DNA of 40,012 nt from the NCBI GenBank assembly GCA_020073525.1, contig JAIQFA010000047.1, positions 1-40,012 of the forward strand, given 5' to 3'. Below, in pieces: positions 7,323 to 15,550 of the stretch. The first letter of the stretch is position 1. The number at the start of each line of letters is the position of its first letter. The DNA comes from Terriglobia bacterium (lineage in GTDB: Bacteria > Acidobacteriota > Terriglobia > Terriglobales > Acidobacteriaceae). A program made the translations under genes and the position numbers. The notes beneath the pieces are model-generated. The model did no database searches. It saw only the letters and a program-made list of their open reading frames with translations, and was not told the origin of the DNA.

Positions 7323-7537
7323 CGTGCGCAATCCGATGCGCTCCGTAAGTCACGAACATGCACAAGCTTGCACAATGCTGGCGCTGATGCGCAACAGTTT
7401 GCATCTGCTCCGTAGATTTTTCCAGAATGCGCTTGTTTCCCCTTGACCCTGACTGTTGAACAAGCTAACCTCGCCGCACTCCCCGAAAGCTGGGAAAAGA
7501 CGACCCAGCTATTCCTTTGGTGAACAGGAAAACCTCG

Positions 7538-8107
7538 ATGAAAATTTCTCAGATATCTGCGTTGACTCTGCTTCTGGTATTGGGTTCGGCGCTGGCCTTC
7601 GCGGACAGCATGAACGACCCGAAAATCATTATTCACAATGTTGCCGGCAACGCTCCGCAGTCCTGCGGCCCCAAAGGCTGTCAGAACGTCGGCATCAATT
7701 TTTCTTTCCAGGTACCGAAGTTCGGAAAGGGTTTCTTGTTCTTCACCAACGCGAGTGGAAAGAACTGGACATCGTTGACGCTCATCGAATCGGCCGTGCC
7801 CGCGGCGGATATTAGCTGCAAGCAAGACGTCTTTTTGAGTTGCTCCATAAAGACCCTGAAAAACGGCTCAGTAGAGATACTTCTCTCCGGCGTCAGCCGC
7901 GGAGCCAATCCGCACAGTGGGATTTTGGCTGGGGCCAGCTTCGATATCGGGTTTGCCTGCGTGAAGAAGTCTTGCTGGCCCGGTGGAACTCAGTTCACCG
8001 CCCACGCGGGCACGGCTCCCGAGCCTGGAACGGTAGCCTTGATGGTGACGGGATTGGGCGCAATCATTTCGCGCCGGAAGAAGTGGATGAGCCGCCTGAA
8101 GGCTTAG
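7538..8107 (+). CDS. PEP-CTERM sorted secreted protein
   Basis: A 189-residue exported protein. The ATG at 7538 (AGGAAAAC upstream) gives a clean signal peptide (MKISQISALTLLLVLGSALA, cut near FA-DS). The in-frame TTG at 7517 would add only polar residues. The C-terminus has the exosortase signal: Pro161-Glu162-Pro163, a hydrophobic helix (GTVALMVTGLGAII) and a basic cluster SRRKKW. The extra tail MSRLKA after the basic cluster is slightly long. Proteins of this class are cleaved and processed by an EpsH/XrtA-type exosortase, which is not in this window. The middle domain has four to six Cys and is not recognised. It overlaps the convergent kinase gene by 4 bases. Confidence 0.86.
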   Translation: MKISQISALTLLLVLGSALAFADSMNDPKIIIHNVAGNAPQSCGPKGCQNVGINFSFQVPKFGKGFLFFTNASGKNWTSLTLIESAVPAADISCKQDVFLSCSIKTLKNGSVEILLSGVSRGANPHSGILAGASFDIGFACVKKSCWPGGTQFTAHAGTAPEPGTVALMVTGLGAIISRRKKWMSRLKA

Positions 8108-10965
8108 TAAGTTCTTTTCGTAAACTCGTTCACCAATTGCAGAAACTGTGGCAGGGCCTGGAGCTTCTGAAGCTCGGGATCGTTCCAGGCCTCCTGCGCA
8201 GAATAACCCTTCACTAACGCCAGCCGCAGCGACTTCAACGCCTCTTCCGGCTTACCGATCAGTGTCTTCACTTGCGCTTCCGAGTAGATCAGTTGCACAT
8301 CATCAGGGCTGATGGCGCGCGCCTGATTTGTATACTGCAGCGCGTTCGTCGCATCCCCCTTCTTGGCATAGAGAAGTCCCAAATCCCCCATGATCGAGGC
8401 GGACCGCGGGTTGACTTGAAGCTCTTGGAAGGCAAGCGAAATTGCCTTGCCATAGGCGGCGGCGGCCTGGTCGGAATGGCCCGACCAGCGATAAGAATCG
8501 CCCAGATTGCCTAGAAGTTGCTCGTCGTTCGGTGTCATCTCCACCGCTTTTCCATACATCTTTGTGGCTTGGTCGTAATTCTTCAGAAAAAAGTTCGCGG
8601 TGCCCAAATTGGAATAGGTGGGCGCGTCCGCGGCCAGCGCAAGCGCCTTCTGATATTGCAGAATCGCTTCGCTCCACTTTCCCTCTCTCAAATACACTGA
8701 TCCGATCCCTTCATAGCCCAACGGGCTGTCGGGTGCGATTTCGATCACCTTCTGAAACTCCGGAAGCGCCTTTGCGTTATCGCCAAGCCCGAAATAGGCG
8801 TAGGCGAGGCTGCTGTGATTCATCCAATTGTAGGCATTGGCCGCAACCGCTTTTTGAAATGACGCAATGGCATCGTCACTCTGGCCGCTCCGGAGATAAG
8901 CATCACCGAGGCTTCGATACGCTGTATCGGAGTTCGGCGCCAGTTCCAGCCCTCTCTTCAGTTCAGCAACCGCCTGCGTGTTCTTTCCTGTGGTGGCATA
9001 GACGCTGCCGAGCGAGAGATGAACTTCGGGGAGGTTATTGGAGAGTCGTTCCGCTTGCTGTGCCGCTAACGTCGCTTTCTGAGCCCAGATGCTGTCTTTA
9101 CTTTCTTCATACATGCGGATGCTGGAGTCGGCGAGCCCGGTGTACGCGAGCGCGAAGTTGGCATCTTTGTCGATGGCTTGTTCGAACAGTCCGACGGCCT
9201 GTCGATACGCGTCCTGACTGTGACCGTTGCGCAGGGTGTTCCGCCCTTGCAGGTAGAGATCGTAGGCCATCACGTTCACGGTCGGATGGGCGCCCACTCG
9301 GGCTTGCTCTTCATCGGTCGGTTTGAGGGCAAGGGCAGTAGCCACGTTGCCGTAGATCTGGTCTTCAAGAGTGAGTACATCACCCGAAGCTCCCGAGAAA
9401 TCCGAACTCCACAGGCGCTTGCCGGTCGAGGCGTCGTCGAGACTCAGGGTGACGCGCAGCTTGTCGCTGTTGCCCTGCACGCTGCCCTGTAACACCAGAT
9501 TGACGCCCAGTTCGCGGGCGAGCCTGAAAAGCGGCAAATCTTTCGCCGCCGCTTTCTCCACTGCGTCGGAGGACGCCAAATGGATTTCTTTCAGCTGAAA
9601 CAGCTTGGCGGCAAGAGCTTCCTCGATGCCATCACCCACATAGCCGAGAGTCTTCTGATCTCCGACAATCTTCAGCGGCATGATCGCGACATACTTTCCC
9701 TGCTTAAGTGAGGGAATGCCCTGTGCGATCTCGCCGCTCGATGCTCCCGGCCGATTCAGCAAGGTGCGTCCGGCAAACGTTGCCAGCATGATGGCCAGCA
9801 CGGCTCCCGCGATCCACATCCAGCTTTTCCCCGGAAGGTCGAGGTTGAAGCGCGATCGGCGCACGATCGGGTGCGCAATCATCTTCGACAGCGTTTCGGC
9901 GCTGATGTTGGGGTTTGCTTCCCAGGTTGTCAACTGCTGCAACAGTTCAACTGCCGAGTGATAGCGGTTGGCCGGCTCGCGCTCCAGGCAGCGGCCGACA
10001 ATCGCGCTCAGGGACCGGGGAACGGAGGCTTCGACGTCCGAAACAGCGCGTGCATCTTCGCGTGTCCGCTTCATCAGGCTGGCAATAGCGGTGTCGGCCT
10101 CGTAGGGAGCCTTTCCGGTGAGCAGTTCGTAGAAGATCAGGCCGACGCTGAAAATGTCGGAGCGCTGGTCGAGCGTGCTGCCCATGGCTTGCTCGGGTGA
10201 CATGTATTCGAGCGTGCCTACCAGCGCGCCCGTCTGGGTCATCCCGGATTCGCCGAGCGAGCGGGCCAGGCCGAAGTCCATCACCACAATGCGGCCGTGC
10301 TTGTCGCGCATGACGTTCTGCGGCTTCAGGTCGCGATGAATCACGCCTTCGGAATGAGCAGAATCGAGCGCGCGGCAGACTTGCTCGATCACTGGGATGG
10401 CTTCCTTCGGCGAAAACTTTCCATTGCGCCGCAATATCGTGCGCAGGTCCTCGCCGTCGACGTATTCCATGCTGATGAAGCGGATGCCATCGGCTTCACC
10501 CAGGTCAAAGATTCGGACCACGTTCTTGTGTGTGATGTTGCGAGAAAGAATCAGTTCCTGCTTGAAGCGCAGCAGAATCGCAGGATCCGTGGCCAGTTCA
10601 GGACGAATCACCTTGAGCGCGATCAGACGGTCGAGTTCGCGATCGCGGGCCTTGTAAACCGCGCCCATGCCACCTTGTCCGAGCACGCCGAGAATCTCGT
10701 AGCGTCCACCGAAAAGCACTCCGGGCTGCAGGCCCTGAAAGGCCGAGATGTTGCTGATCGATGGCGGTCCTGTGCGGGCATAGGGAAGGGCCTGGGTCGC
10801 GCCCGGAAGCGGCGTCCCGTGCGGCAATGTCGGTGCGTCGGAAAGCGGGGCGTTGGAAAGAGGCGGCGGCGTCAGAGCGGCAGCGCCAACGACATCGTCG
10901 GGCACACGGGTGCCCGGTATCGTCGGGCTGTCGGAATCATTGGCCCTGTAGTCGCGCTCATCCAT
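8104..10965 (-). CDS. Membrane Ser/Thr protein kinase with TolB-like and TPR domains
   Basis: 953 residues if started at the ATG at 10965. An in-frame GTG at 11070 would add 35 residues of uncertain value. The order is: Pro-rich N-tail; Hanks-type kinase domain (~89-350) with GQGGMGAVYK, ALKVI lysine, HRDLKPQN (210-217), DFGLA (230-234) and GTLEYMSPEQ; one transmembrane helix (~383-398, WMWIAGAVLAIMLATFAG); an extracytoplasmic TolB/FlgO-like domain beginning YVAIMPLKIVGDQ; then about nine TPR repeats to the C-terminus. All kinase catalytic residues are present. This layout is characteristic of acidobacterial signalling kinases, where the outside TPR array presumably binds a partner. It is monocistronic, and the divergent neighbour is a broken DUF962 gene. 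Confidence 0.92.
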   Translation of the reverse strand: MDERDYRANDSDSPTIPGTRVPDDVVGAAALTPPPLSNAPLSDAPTLPHGTPLPGATQALPYARTGPPSISNISAFQGLQPGVLFGGRYEILGVLGQGGMGAVYKARDRELDRLIALKVIRPELATDPAILLRFKQELILSRNITHKNVVRIFDLGEADGIRFISMEYVDGEDLRTILRRNGKFSPKEAIPVIEQVCRALDSAHSEGVIHRDLKPQNVMRDKHGRIVVMDFGLARSLGESGMTQTGALVGTLEYMSPEQAMGSTLDQRSDIFSVGLIFYELLTGKAPYEADTAIASLMKRTREDARAVSDVEASVPRSLSAIVGRCLEREPANRYHSAVELLQQLTTWEANPNISAETLSKMIAHPIVRRSRFNLDLPGKSWMWIAGAVLAIMLATFAGRTLLNRPGASSGEIAQGIPSLKQGKYVAIMPLKIVGDQKTLGYVGDGIEEALAAKLFQLKEIHLASSDAVEKAAAKDLPLFRLARELGVNLVLQGSVQGNSDKLRVTLSLDDASTGKRLWSSDFSGASGDVLTLEDQIYGNVATALALKPTDEEQARVGAHPTVNVMAYDLYLQGRNTLRNGHSQDAYRQAVGLFEQAIDKDANFALAYTGLADSSIRMYEESKDSIWAQKATLAAQQAERLSNNLPEVHLSLGSVYATTGKNTQAVAELKRGLELAPNSDTAYRSLGDAYLRSGQSDDAIASFQKAVAANAYNWMNHSSLAYAYFGLGDNAKALPEFQKVIEIAPDSPLGYEGIGSVYLREGKWSEAILQYQKALALAADAPTYSNLGTANFFLKNYDQATKMYGKAVEMTPNDEQLLGNLGDSYRWSGHSDQAAAAYGKAISLAFQELQVNPRSASIMGDLGLLYAKKGDATNALQYTNQARAISPDDVQLIYSEAQVKTLIGKPEEALKSLRLALVKGYSAQEAWNDPELQKLQALPQFLQLVNEFTKRTY

Positions 10966-11183
10966 TAGGAATGCCCGGATTCGGAGAGCCAGCGAGGGAG
11001 CGCGCCTCAGTCCCACGACAAAGGCAAGCGTTCGCCTCAGGTTGTCGAGGGGAATTCGAGAACCCAGCACTCCGATATGCCCCCAGAGTATACCCCGGAA
11101 ATGTCTCTTGGGAAAGCCGGAAGCCTCCCTCTAAAACATAGTGTTACTTGGGCCACGACCGTTTCTTGCGGCCGAAACGCGGG

Positions 11184-11189
11184 TATAAT
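11184..11189 (+). promoter_or_regulatory. Possible -10 element (TATAAT) for the DUF962 gene
   Basis: A perfect TATAAT 36 bases upstream of the ATG at 11225. No good -35 hexamer is present at 16-18 bases, so this is tentative. Confidence 0.35.
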
Positions 11190-11224
11190 TCCGGGGCTCG
11201 CATCTTCTCGTTTGGGGTGGGAAT

Positions 11225-11503
11225 ATGGGACTGTATTCGCATTATGACGGCGCGCATAACCATCCAGTCAACCGCGCCTTGCACATGATCGCCATTCCCG
11301 TTGGATTCTCGTCGGTGGTCGTGGTCTGGTGGCATTGGATCGTCGCGCTGCTACTGATCCACACAGCCTTCGCGCTGGCATGGCTTGGGTCACCTGATTG
11401 AGGGCAACAAGCCTGCATTCCTAACCAATCCTGCCAGGTGTTTGTTGCGCCCCTGTGGATGGCACGGAAGATCTTCGGCATAGGTGCGAAAAAGACCGCG
11501 TAG
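11225..11503 (+). pseudogene. Mpo1-like (DUF962) membrane protein gene with two compensating frameshifts
   Basis: Joining three pieces gives a ~92-residue DUF962 protein. The ATG frame encodes MGLYSHYDGAHNHPVNRALH (the family H-x4-N-x3-H start) and two hydrophobic segments, then stops at TGA 11399. The adjacent frame, from about 11385, encodes LGHLIEGNKPAFLTNP, the second family hallmark. The original frame from 11432 encodes CQVFVAPLWMARKIFGI and stops at 11503. One extra G in the GGG at ~11387-11389 and one missing base near 11430 would explain it. Mpo1 in yeast is an Fe(II)-dependent 2-hydroxy fatty acid dioxygenase; the bacterial role is unproven. Sequencing or assembly errors are as likely as true decay. 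The plain ORF (11225-11401) would make only 58 residues. Confidence 0.72.
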
Positions 11504-11645
11504 GGACTATCCTCGGCTCCCCAGCCAACCGGTCGGTTCGAGAATTTCGTGTTTCCTGGCCGCCGTGCTTAAATGACAAGTTGGGCGCCAAGTTTTGCGC
11601 CATCCCCGCGCGCGGCATCCAGCCTCAAATCAGAACACACTACAG

Positions 11646-11670
11646 ACCACTCGCTTGGCTCGGGATGACA
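11646..11670 (-). repeat. Degenerate relative of the dispersed TCATCC repeat
   Basis: Reads GACCACTCGCTTGGCTCGGG then ATGACA, a diverged inverted form of the TGTCATCC-GAGC-GCGA pattern in the repeats at 454, 581 and 904. Region 11504-11707 holds nothing else recognised. Confidence 0.4.
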
Positions 11671-11707
11671 AATCTCAAGCGAAGGCGGGAGGTCCGGTGG
11701 AGGATCT

Positions 11708-12850
11708 TTGGACTTCCAGTTGAATGACGAGCAACTGCACCTCAAGAAGAGCGTGCGCGAGTTTGCCGAACGCGAGATTGCGCCGAACGTCATGAAGTGG
11801 GACGAGGCCAGCGAATTCCCGCTCGCAACGATCAAGGAACTGGGCAAACTCGGTTTGCTGGGCATGATTTTCCCCACTGAATACGGCGGCGCGGGCATGG
11901 GCTACGTGGAGTACGTCACCGCCATCGAAGAACTCTCGCGGGTGGATGGTTCGGTCGGCATCATCGTAGCCGCGCATACTTCGCTTTGCTCGAATCACAT
12001 CTATCTGGCGGGCAACGAAGCGCAGAAAAAAAGGTATGTCTCAAAGCTCGCCACCGGCGAGTATATCGGTGCCTGGGGATTGACCGAGCCCTCAGCGGGA
12101 TCGGATGCGGGCAGCGCGCGCATGACCGCGGCGCGAACGAAGGGTGGATGGGTGCTCAACGGCACCAAGACGTTTATCACCAACGGCCACTATGCCGACG
12201 TTGCCGTGGTGATCGCCGTCACCGATCGTGCCGCGCACACCCATGGGCTCTCCGCTTTCGCGGTGGAGAAGGGCACCAAGGGATTTCGACCGGGAAAGAA
12301 AGAGAACAAGCTCGGCCTGCGCGCCAGCGACACCGCCGAGTTGATCTTCGAAGACTGTTTTGTTCCGGACGAAAGCCTTCTGGGCAAGGAAGGAGGCGGC
12401 TTTATCGACGCGATGCGCGTGCTCGACGGGGGGCGCATCTCGATCGCTGCGCTCTCGCTTGGCATGGCTGAGGGTGCGTGCGGGGCCGCGCTGAAGTATT
12501 CGAAAGAGCGCCAGCAATTCGGGAAAGCGATCTCGGAATTTCAGGCGATCCAGTGGAAGCTGGCCGACATGGCCACCGAAATCGAAGCCGCAAAACTTCT
12601 GACGTTCCGCGCCGCCGCCATGAAAGATGCCGGCATGAAGACCACGCTCGAATCGTCGATGGCCAAGCTCTATGCCAGCGAGGTAGCGGTAAGGTGCGCC
12701 AACGAAGGCGTGCAGATCCACGGCGGCTACGGCTTCATCAAAGACTATCCGGCCGAAAAGTTTTATCGCGACGTAAAGCTGTGCACAATTGGCGAAGGCA
12801 CCAGCGAAATCCAGCGCCTGGTGATTGCGCGGCAACTGCTGAAAGATTAG
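11708..12850 (+). CDS. Acyl-CoA dehydrogenase (short-chain/branched-chain type)
   Basis: A 380-residue FAD flavoenzyme of standard length that oxidises acyl-CoA to trans-2-enoyl-CoA and passes electrons to ETF in the cytoplasm. Signatures are the FAD/substrate loop [14 protein letters not shown], the flavin-binding beta strand [12 protein letters not shown], the R-QFGK segment ([13 protein letters not shown]), QIHGGYGF, and [10 protein letters not shown] whose Glu363 is the catalytic base in the SCAD/MCAD position. The start is TTG at 11708 with GGAGG four bases upstream, giving MDFQLNDEQ, typical of the family N-terminus. With the lyase/crotonase genes and meaB/mce in this window it points to fatty- or branched-chain acid catabolism. 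The exact chain length cannot be read from the sequence. Confidence 0.95.
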   Translation: MDFQLNDEQLHLKKSVREFAEREIAPNVMKWDEASEFPLATIKELGKLGLLGMIFPTEYGGAGMGYVEYVTAIEELSRVDGSVGIIVAAHTSLCSNHIYLAGNEAQKKRYVSKLATGEYIGAWGLTEPSAGSDAGSARMTAARTKGGWVLNGTKTFITNGHYADVAVVIAVTDRAAHTHGLSAFAVEKGTKGFRPGKKENKLGLRASDTAELIFEDCFVPDESLLGKEGGGFIDAMRVLDGGRISIAALSLGMAEGACGAALKYSKERQQFGKAISEFQAIQWKLADMATEIEAAKLLTFRAAAMKDAGMKTTLESSMAKLYASEVAVRCANEGVQIHGGYGFIKDYPAEKFYRDVKLCTIGEGTSEIQRLVIARQLLKD

Positions 12851-12855
12851 CTTGG

Positions 12856-13155
12856 TTAGTGCTTGAGCGGTTGACGGCGGCCGTGGCGGATATGCAGGAC
12901 GTACACGGTTTTGCCTTCAATCATGAAGAGAACCCGATAGACGTGCGGCGGGTGGCCGTAGAGCAAATGGCGCACTTCAAAAGGGAAGACCGCGTTTTCG
13001 GAAGATAGCGGGCAGCGCTCCGGAAATTCAGCAAGCGATGCAATGGCGTCCTGCAGGGCCATGAACCACCGCATGCCAGCGTCCCCGGCATGTTGGGACA
13101 ACAACCACTCAAGAACTGCATCTGCGTCCTGCTCGGCTGTCTGCCGTCGTTTCAA
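12856..13155 (-). CDS. RelE/ParE-family toxin
   Basis: A 99-residue protein with the small RelE/ParE fold pattern: an N-terminal helix pair (AEQDADAVLEWLL, MRWFMALQDAIASLAEFPERC), then strands ending VYRVLFMIEGKTVYVLHIRHGRR. The RVLF-x-V-LHIRHGRR ending is the usual toxin signature. The first ATG overlaps the stop of the upstream antitoxin by four bases. Toxins of this family either cut mRNA on the ribosome (RelE) or block gyrase (ParE); I cannot tell which. It lies only 5 bases from the convergent acyl-CoA dehydrogenase stop. Confidence 0.82.
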   Translation of the reverse strand: MKRRQTAEQDADAVLEWLLSQHAGDAGMRWFMALQDAIASLAEFPERCPLSSENAVFPFEVRHLLYGHPPHVYRVLFMIEGKTVYVLHIRHGRRQPLKH

Positions 13156-13397
13156 CGCGGAAGGTCATGTTTGCCGCGCAGATCGGCGAGAAACTCGGCG
13201 GCGGGCCTGGTACGTCCAGCTCTTACATCCTCGTAGCCGTGACGGATGCCGTCGACGGCTTCTGCGAAGTCCTGGCGCTCCCACTCCAGGTAGGTGGCTA
13301 GAGCATCGTCGAGGGCGGCGGCAGGGTCTTGGCCGCGCCTTTTCGCGTACTCTTCCAGTTGCGCCTTACGCTCCGGCTTGAGTGGGATCATATCCAT
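13152..13397 (-). CDS. Antitoxin partner of the RelE/ParE toxin
   Basis: An 81-residue acidic, mostly helical protein. The N-terminal segment MDMIPLKPERKAQLEEYAKRRG followed by a second helix (ALDDALATYLEWER) looks like a ribbon-helix-helix or CopG-type DNA-binding domain. The C-terminal part (DVRAGRTRPAAEFLADL) matches the toxin-wrapping tail common in ParD/RelB-type antitoxins. It is first gene of a two-gene operon with a 4-base overlap and is divergent from meaB, so the 138-base gap probably holds its autoregulated promoter. Confidence 0.78.
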   Translation of the reverse strand: MDMIPLKPERKAQLEEYAKRRGQDPAAALDDALATYLEWERQDFAEAVDGIRHGYEDVRAGRTRPAAEFLADLRGKHDLPR

Positions 13398-13535
13398 GTT
13401 GGCCTTAGCTTCCCCCCATTTATCGTAAGGGGTTCGGCGGCTCAGGTCAAAACCTATCTGTCACCCCAGTCAACCTAATATTGCTCAGCCAACATTGGTT
13501 TTCCGCTTGCCCTACCGCTGCTTTACACTGACAGT

Positions 13536-14489
13536 TTGAATCAAGAAATCCAGACACGGATCGACCGTCTCCGCTCCGGCGACGCCCGCGCGCTGGCCCG
13601 CGCCATATCGACGGTCGAGAACCGCGCTGCAGGCTGGTCGGAGCTGCTCAAGGCGCTCTTTCCGCATACGGGCAAGGCGCGAGTCATCGGCCTTACGGGC
13701 GCTCCCGGCGCCGGCAAGAGCACGCTGGTTGATCAGCTCGCCAAGCACTATCGTAAAGAAAATCAAACGGTCGGCATTATCGCGGTCGATCCGACCAGCC
13801 CTTACACGGGTGGAGCGATTTTGGGCGATCGCATCCGTATGCAGGATCACTACAGCGATCCGGGGATTTACATCCGCAGCATGGCCACGCGTGGCTCTCT
13901 CGGAGGCTTGGCGCGCGCTACCGCGGACGCTGCCACAGTCCTCGATGCTTCGGGCCGCGACCTGGTCATGATCGAAACGGTGGGTGTCGGCCAGGACGAA
14001 GTCGACATTGTGCGGCTGGCCGATGTCACGGTCGTGATCCTGGTGCCTGGCATGGGCGACGATGTGCAGACCATCAAAGCTGGGATCATGGAAATTGCCG
14101 ACATCTTCGTGATCAACAAAAGCGACCGCGAGGGGGCCGAACGCGTCGAGCGTGAGATTCGCGCCATGCAATCGCTGGCCGCGCGCAACGACCACTGGAC
14201 GCCGCCGATCGTAAAGACGGTCGCCAGCGAGGGCGTGGGAACCACCGAGTTGGCGGAAGCAATCGCCAACTACGAGGCCTACCTGAAAGAAGAGAACCTC
14301 GTCTTCAAAAAGAATGTCGAAAATTGGCAAGAGCGGCTCGTCGAGATGCTGCGCGACGCCATGCTCGAAAAAGCGCGAGCGCAGATGGGCGGCAGCATCG
14401 AGCGTTATGCGGCCGAAATCGCCGAGCACAAACGCGATCCGTATTCGCTGGTGGAAGAAATTGTCAGGGCGCTGGCAACAACCACATAG
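13536..14489 (+). CDS. meaB: MeaB/ArgK-family GTPase (methylmalonyl-CoA mutase chaperone)
   Basis: A 317-residue G3E-type P-loop GTPase that gates cofactor loading and protects adenosylcobalamin-dependent acyl-CoA mutases. Visible are the Walker A GAPGAGKS (55-62), the base-recognition motif NKSD, IETVGVGQDEVD, and SMATRGSLGGLA, diagnostic for MeaB. The first available start is TTG at 13536. No ribosome binding site is seen, but a TACACT hexamer ends only 6 bases upstream, suggesting a leaderless or very short-leader mRNA. The methylmalonyl-CoA epimerase gene is 178 bases downstream; the mutase itself is not in the window. Confidence 0.94.
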   Translation: MNQEIQTRIDRLRSGDARALARAISTVENRAAGWSELLKALFPHTGKARVIGLTGAPGAGKSTLVDQLAKHYRKENQTVGIIAVDPTSPYTGGAILGDRIRMQDHYSDPGIYIRSMATRGSLGGLARATADAATVLDASGRDLVMIETVGVGQDEVDIVRLADVTVVILVPGMGDDVQTIKAGIMEIADIFVINKSDREGAERVEREIRAMQSLAARNDHWTPPIVKTVASEGVGTTELAEAIANYEAYLKEENLVFKKNVENWQERLVEMLRDAMLEKARAQMGGSIERYAAEIAEHKRDPYSLVEEIVRALATTT

Positions 14490-14561
14490 GGGCGGACGCA
14501 TTCGCTCGTCCAGTTCGTAGGCTCTGGGGCAGAACTGGTTTCAAACAACGGTTTTGGGAAG

Positions 14562-14581
14562 GGCACGGCTTCAGCCGTGCC
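14562..14581. repeat. Short hairpin repeat GGCACGGC-TTCA-GCCGTGCC
   Basis: A perfect 8-bp stem with a TTCA loop in the meaB-mce gap, followed by CAGGC-TTTA-GCCCCTG (14602-14617) with one bulged base. It belongs to the same style of variable-stem, fixed-type-loop hairpins as those at 2201-2254. No T-run follows. Confidence 0.72.
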
Positions 14582-14666
14582 GCTCAGAGCCAATAACGAT
14601 GCAGGCTTTAGCCCCTGGGGGTTGCGCGCTCAGCCCTCTGAGTGGGACGTGCGGAGGAGCCAAAGA

Positions 14667-15062
14667 ATGTTCCAGATTGATCATCTCGGCATCGCCGTGA
14701 AGTCGCTGGCGGCGGCGAAATCTATCTACGAAAAGCTAGGCCTGAGCGTTTCTCCGGAAGAAATCGTCGAGCAGGAAAAGGTGCGGCTCGTAATGGTGCC
14801 CTTGGGCGAAAGCCGATTGGAACTGCTGGAAGCAACTTCCGACGATTCGACGATCGCGAAATTCATCACCAAGCACGGCGAGGGGCTGCATCACGTGTGC
14901 ATGCGGGTTCCCGATCTGGCGGTGGCAGTCGCGAAATTGAAGAGCGACGGCGTGCGCCTCGTGTCGAACGAGATCAAGACCGGCGCGGGCGGCCATCGGT
15001 ATGTGTTCGTGCACCCCCAGAGTACAGCGGGAGTGTTACTGGAACTGGTCGAGGGGCACTGA
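14667..15062 (+). CDS. mce: Methylmalonyl-CoA epimerase
   Basis: A 131-residue glyoxalase/VOC-fold protein of standard length that interconverts (2R)- and (2S)-methylmalonyl-CoA. The ATG at 14667 has a strong GGAGGAG 7 bases upstream; the longer in-frame start at 14577 lies inside a hairpin repeat. Metal ligands in two VOC repeats are visible: His6 (IDHLGIAV), a Glu in SRLELLE, the His75-His76 pair in GLHHVCMRVPD, and Glu126 in GVLLELVE. The position after meaB supports the propionyl/methylmalonyl-CoA route. Confidence 0.93.
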   Translation: MFQIDHLGIAVKSLAAAKSIYEKLGLSVSPEEIVEQEKVRLVMVPLGESRLELLEATSDDSTIAKFITKHGEGLHHVCMRVPDLAVAVAKLKSDGVRLVSNEIKTGAGGHRYVFVHPQSTAGVLLELVEGH

Positions 15063-15094
15063 ACCGCGTCACCTTCTGCAACGGAGGCGAGGAA

Positions 15095-15495
15095 TTGAAG
15101 CAAAGGGAACAGATCCACGATGAAATTGTGGAGATCGTAAATCGAGAAACCCGTGCCTGGGATACGAAAGATGCGGAGTTGCTGATCTCGGTTTTCCATC
15201 CAGACATGGTTTGGCCGTGGCCCAGAACCGCTCAGTCCCACGATCCGATGGATTGGGTCATGGTCCTGGGCCGTTACGACCGCGAGCGATGGAAGCAGGT
15301 TTGGCAGCAGTTGTTCGACACGCACACGCTGAGTCACAACCATCGCCGGATCCAAAAGATTGAGATCTCCGAGCAAGGCGATGGCGCATCGCCAACGGCA
15401 AAGACTTTCACTGGAAAGGACGGGCGTGCAAGGTCTACAGCTGGATCGGCAGCGAATGGAAAATGACCATGCACACCGGCCTGCTGGAATATTGA
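15095..15495 (+). pseudogene. NTF2/SnoaL-like protein gene with internal deletion and frameshift
   Basis: The TTG at 15095 with GGAGG upstream opens a frame (KQREQIHDEIVEIVNRETRA..., then DMVWPWPRTAQSHDPMDWVM) that looks like an NTF2-like hydrolase/isomerase-fold protein. After EISEQGDGA (~15385) it goes out of register and ends at 15466 in a low-quality tail. The +2 frame from 15391 reads IANGKDFHWKGRACKVYSWI and then GSEWKMTMHTGLLEY, stop at 15495, the expected C-terminus. About ten residues seem to be missing at the junction by comparison with what I remember of the family. The junction sits in a small palindrome (GGCGAT-GGCGC-ATCGCC). It is broken here or mis-assembled; the function is unknown. 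Confidence 0.68.
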
Positions 15496-15550
15496 CGCGA
15501 ACGCGGAATTGGATCTGGAAGCTCCCGCGTGTGCTTGACCCATTTTCTCA

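Noticed and set aside
10297..10968. 223-residue plus-strand ORF opposite the kinase gene
   Set aside because: Antisense of the conserved kinase domain.
11571..12835. Minus-strand ORFs opposite the acyl-CoA dehydrogenase
   Set aside because: No family features; the plus-strand dehydrogenase is complete.
13512..14501. 329-residue minus-strand ORF opposite meaB
   Set aside because: Mirror frame of a well-conserved GTPase with GC-rich codons; no motif, no ribosome binding site.
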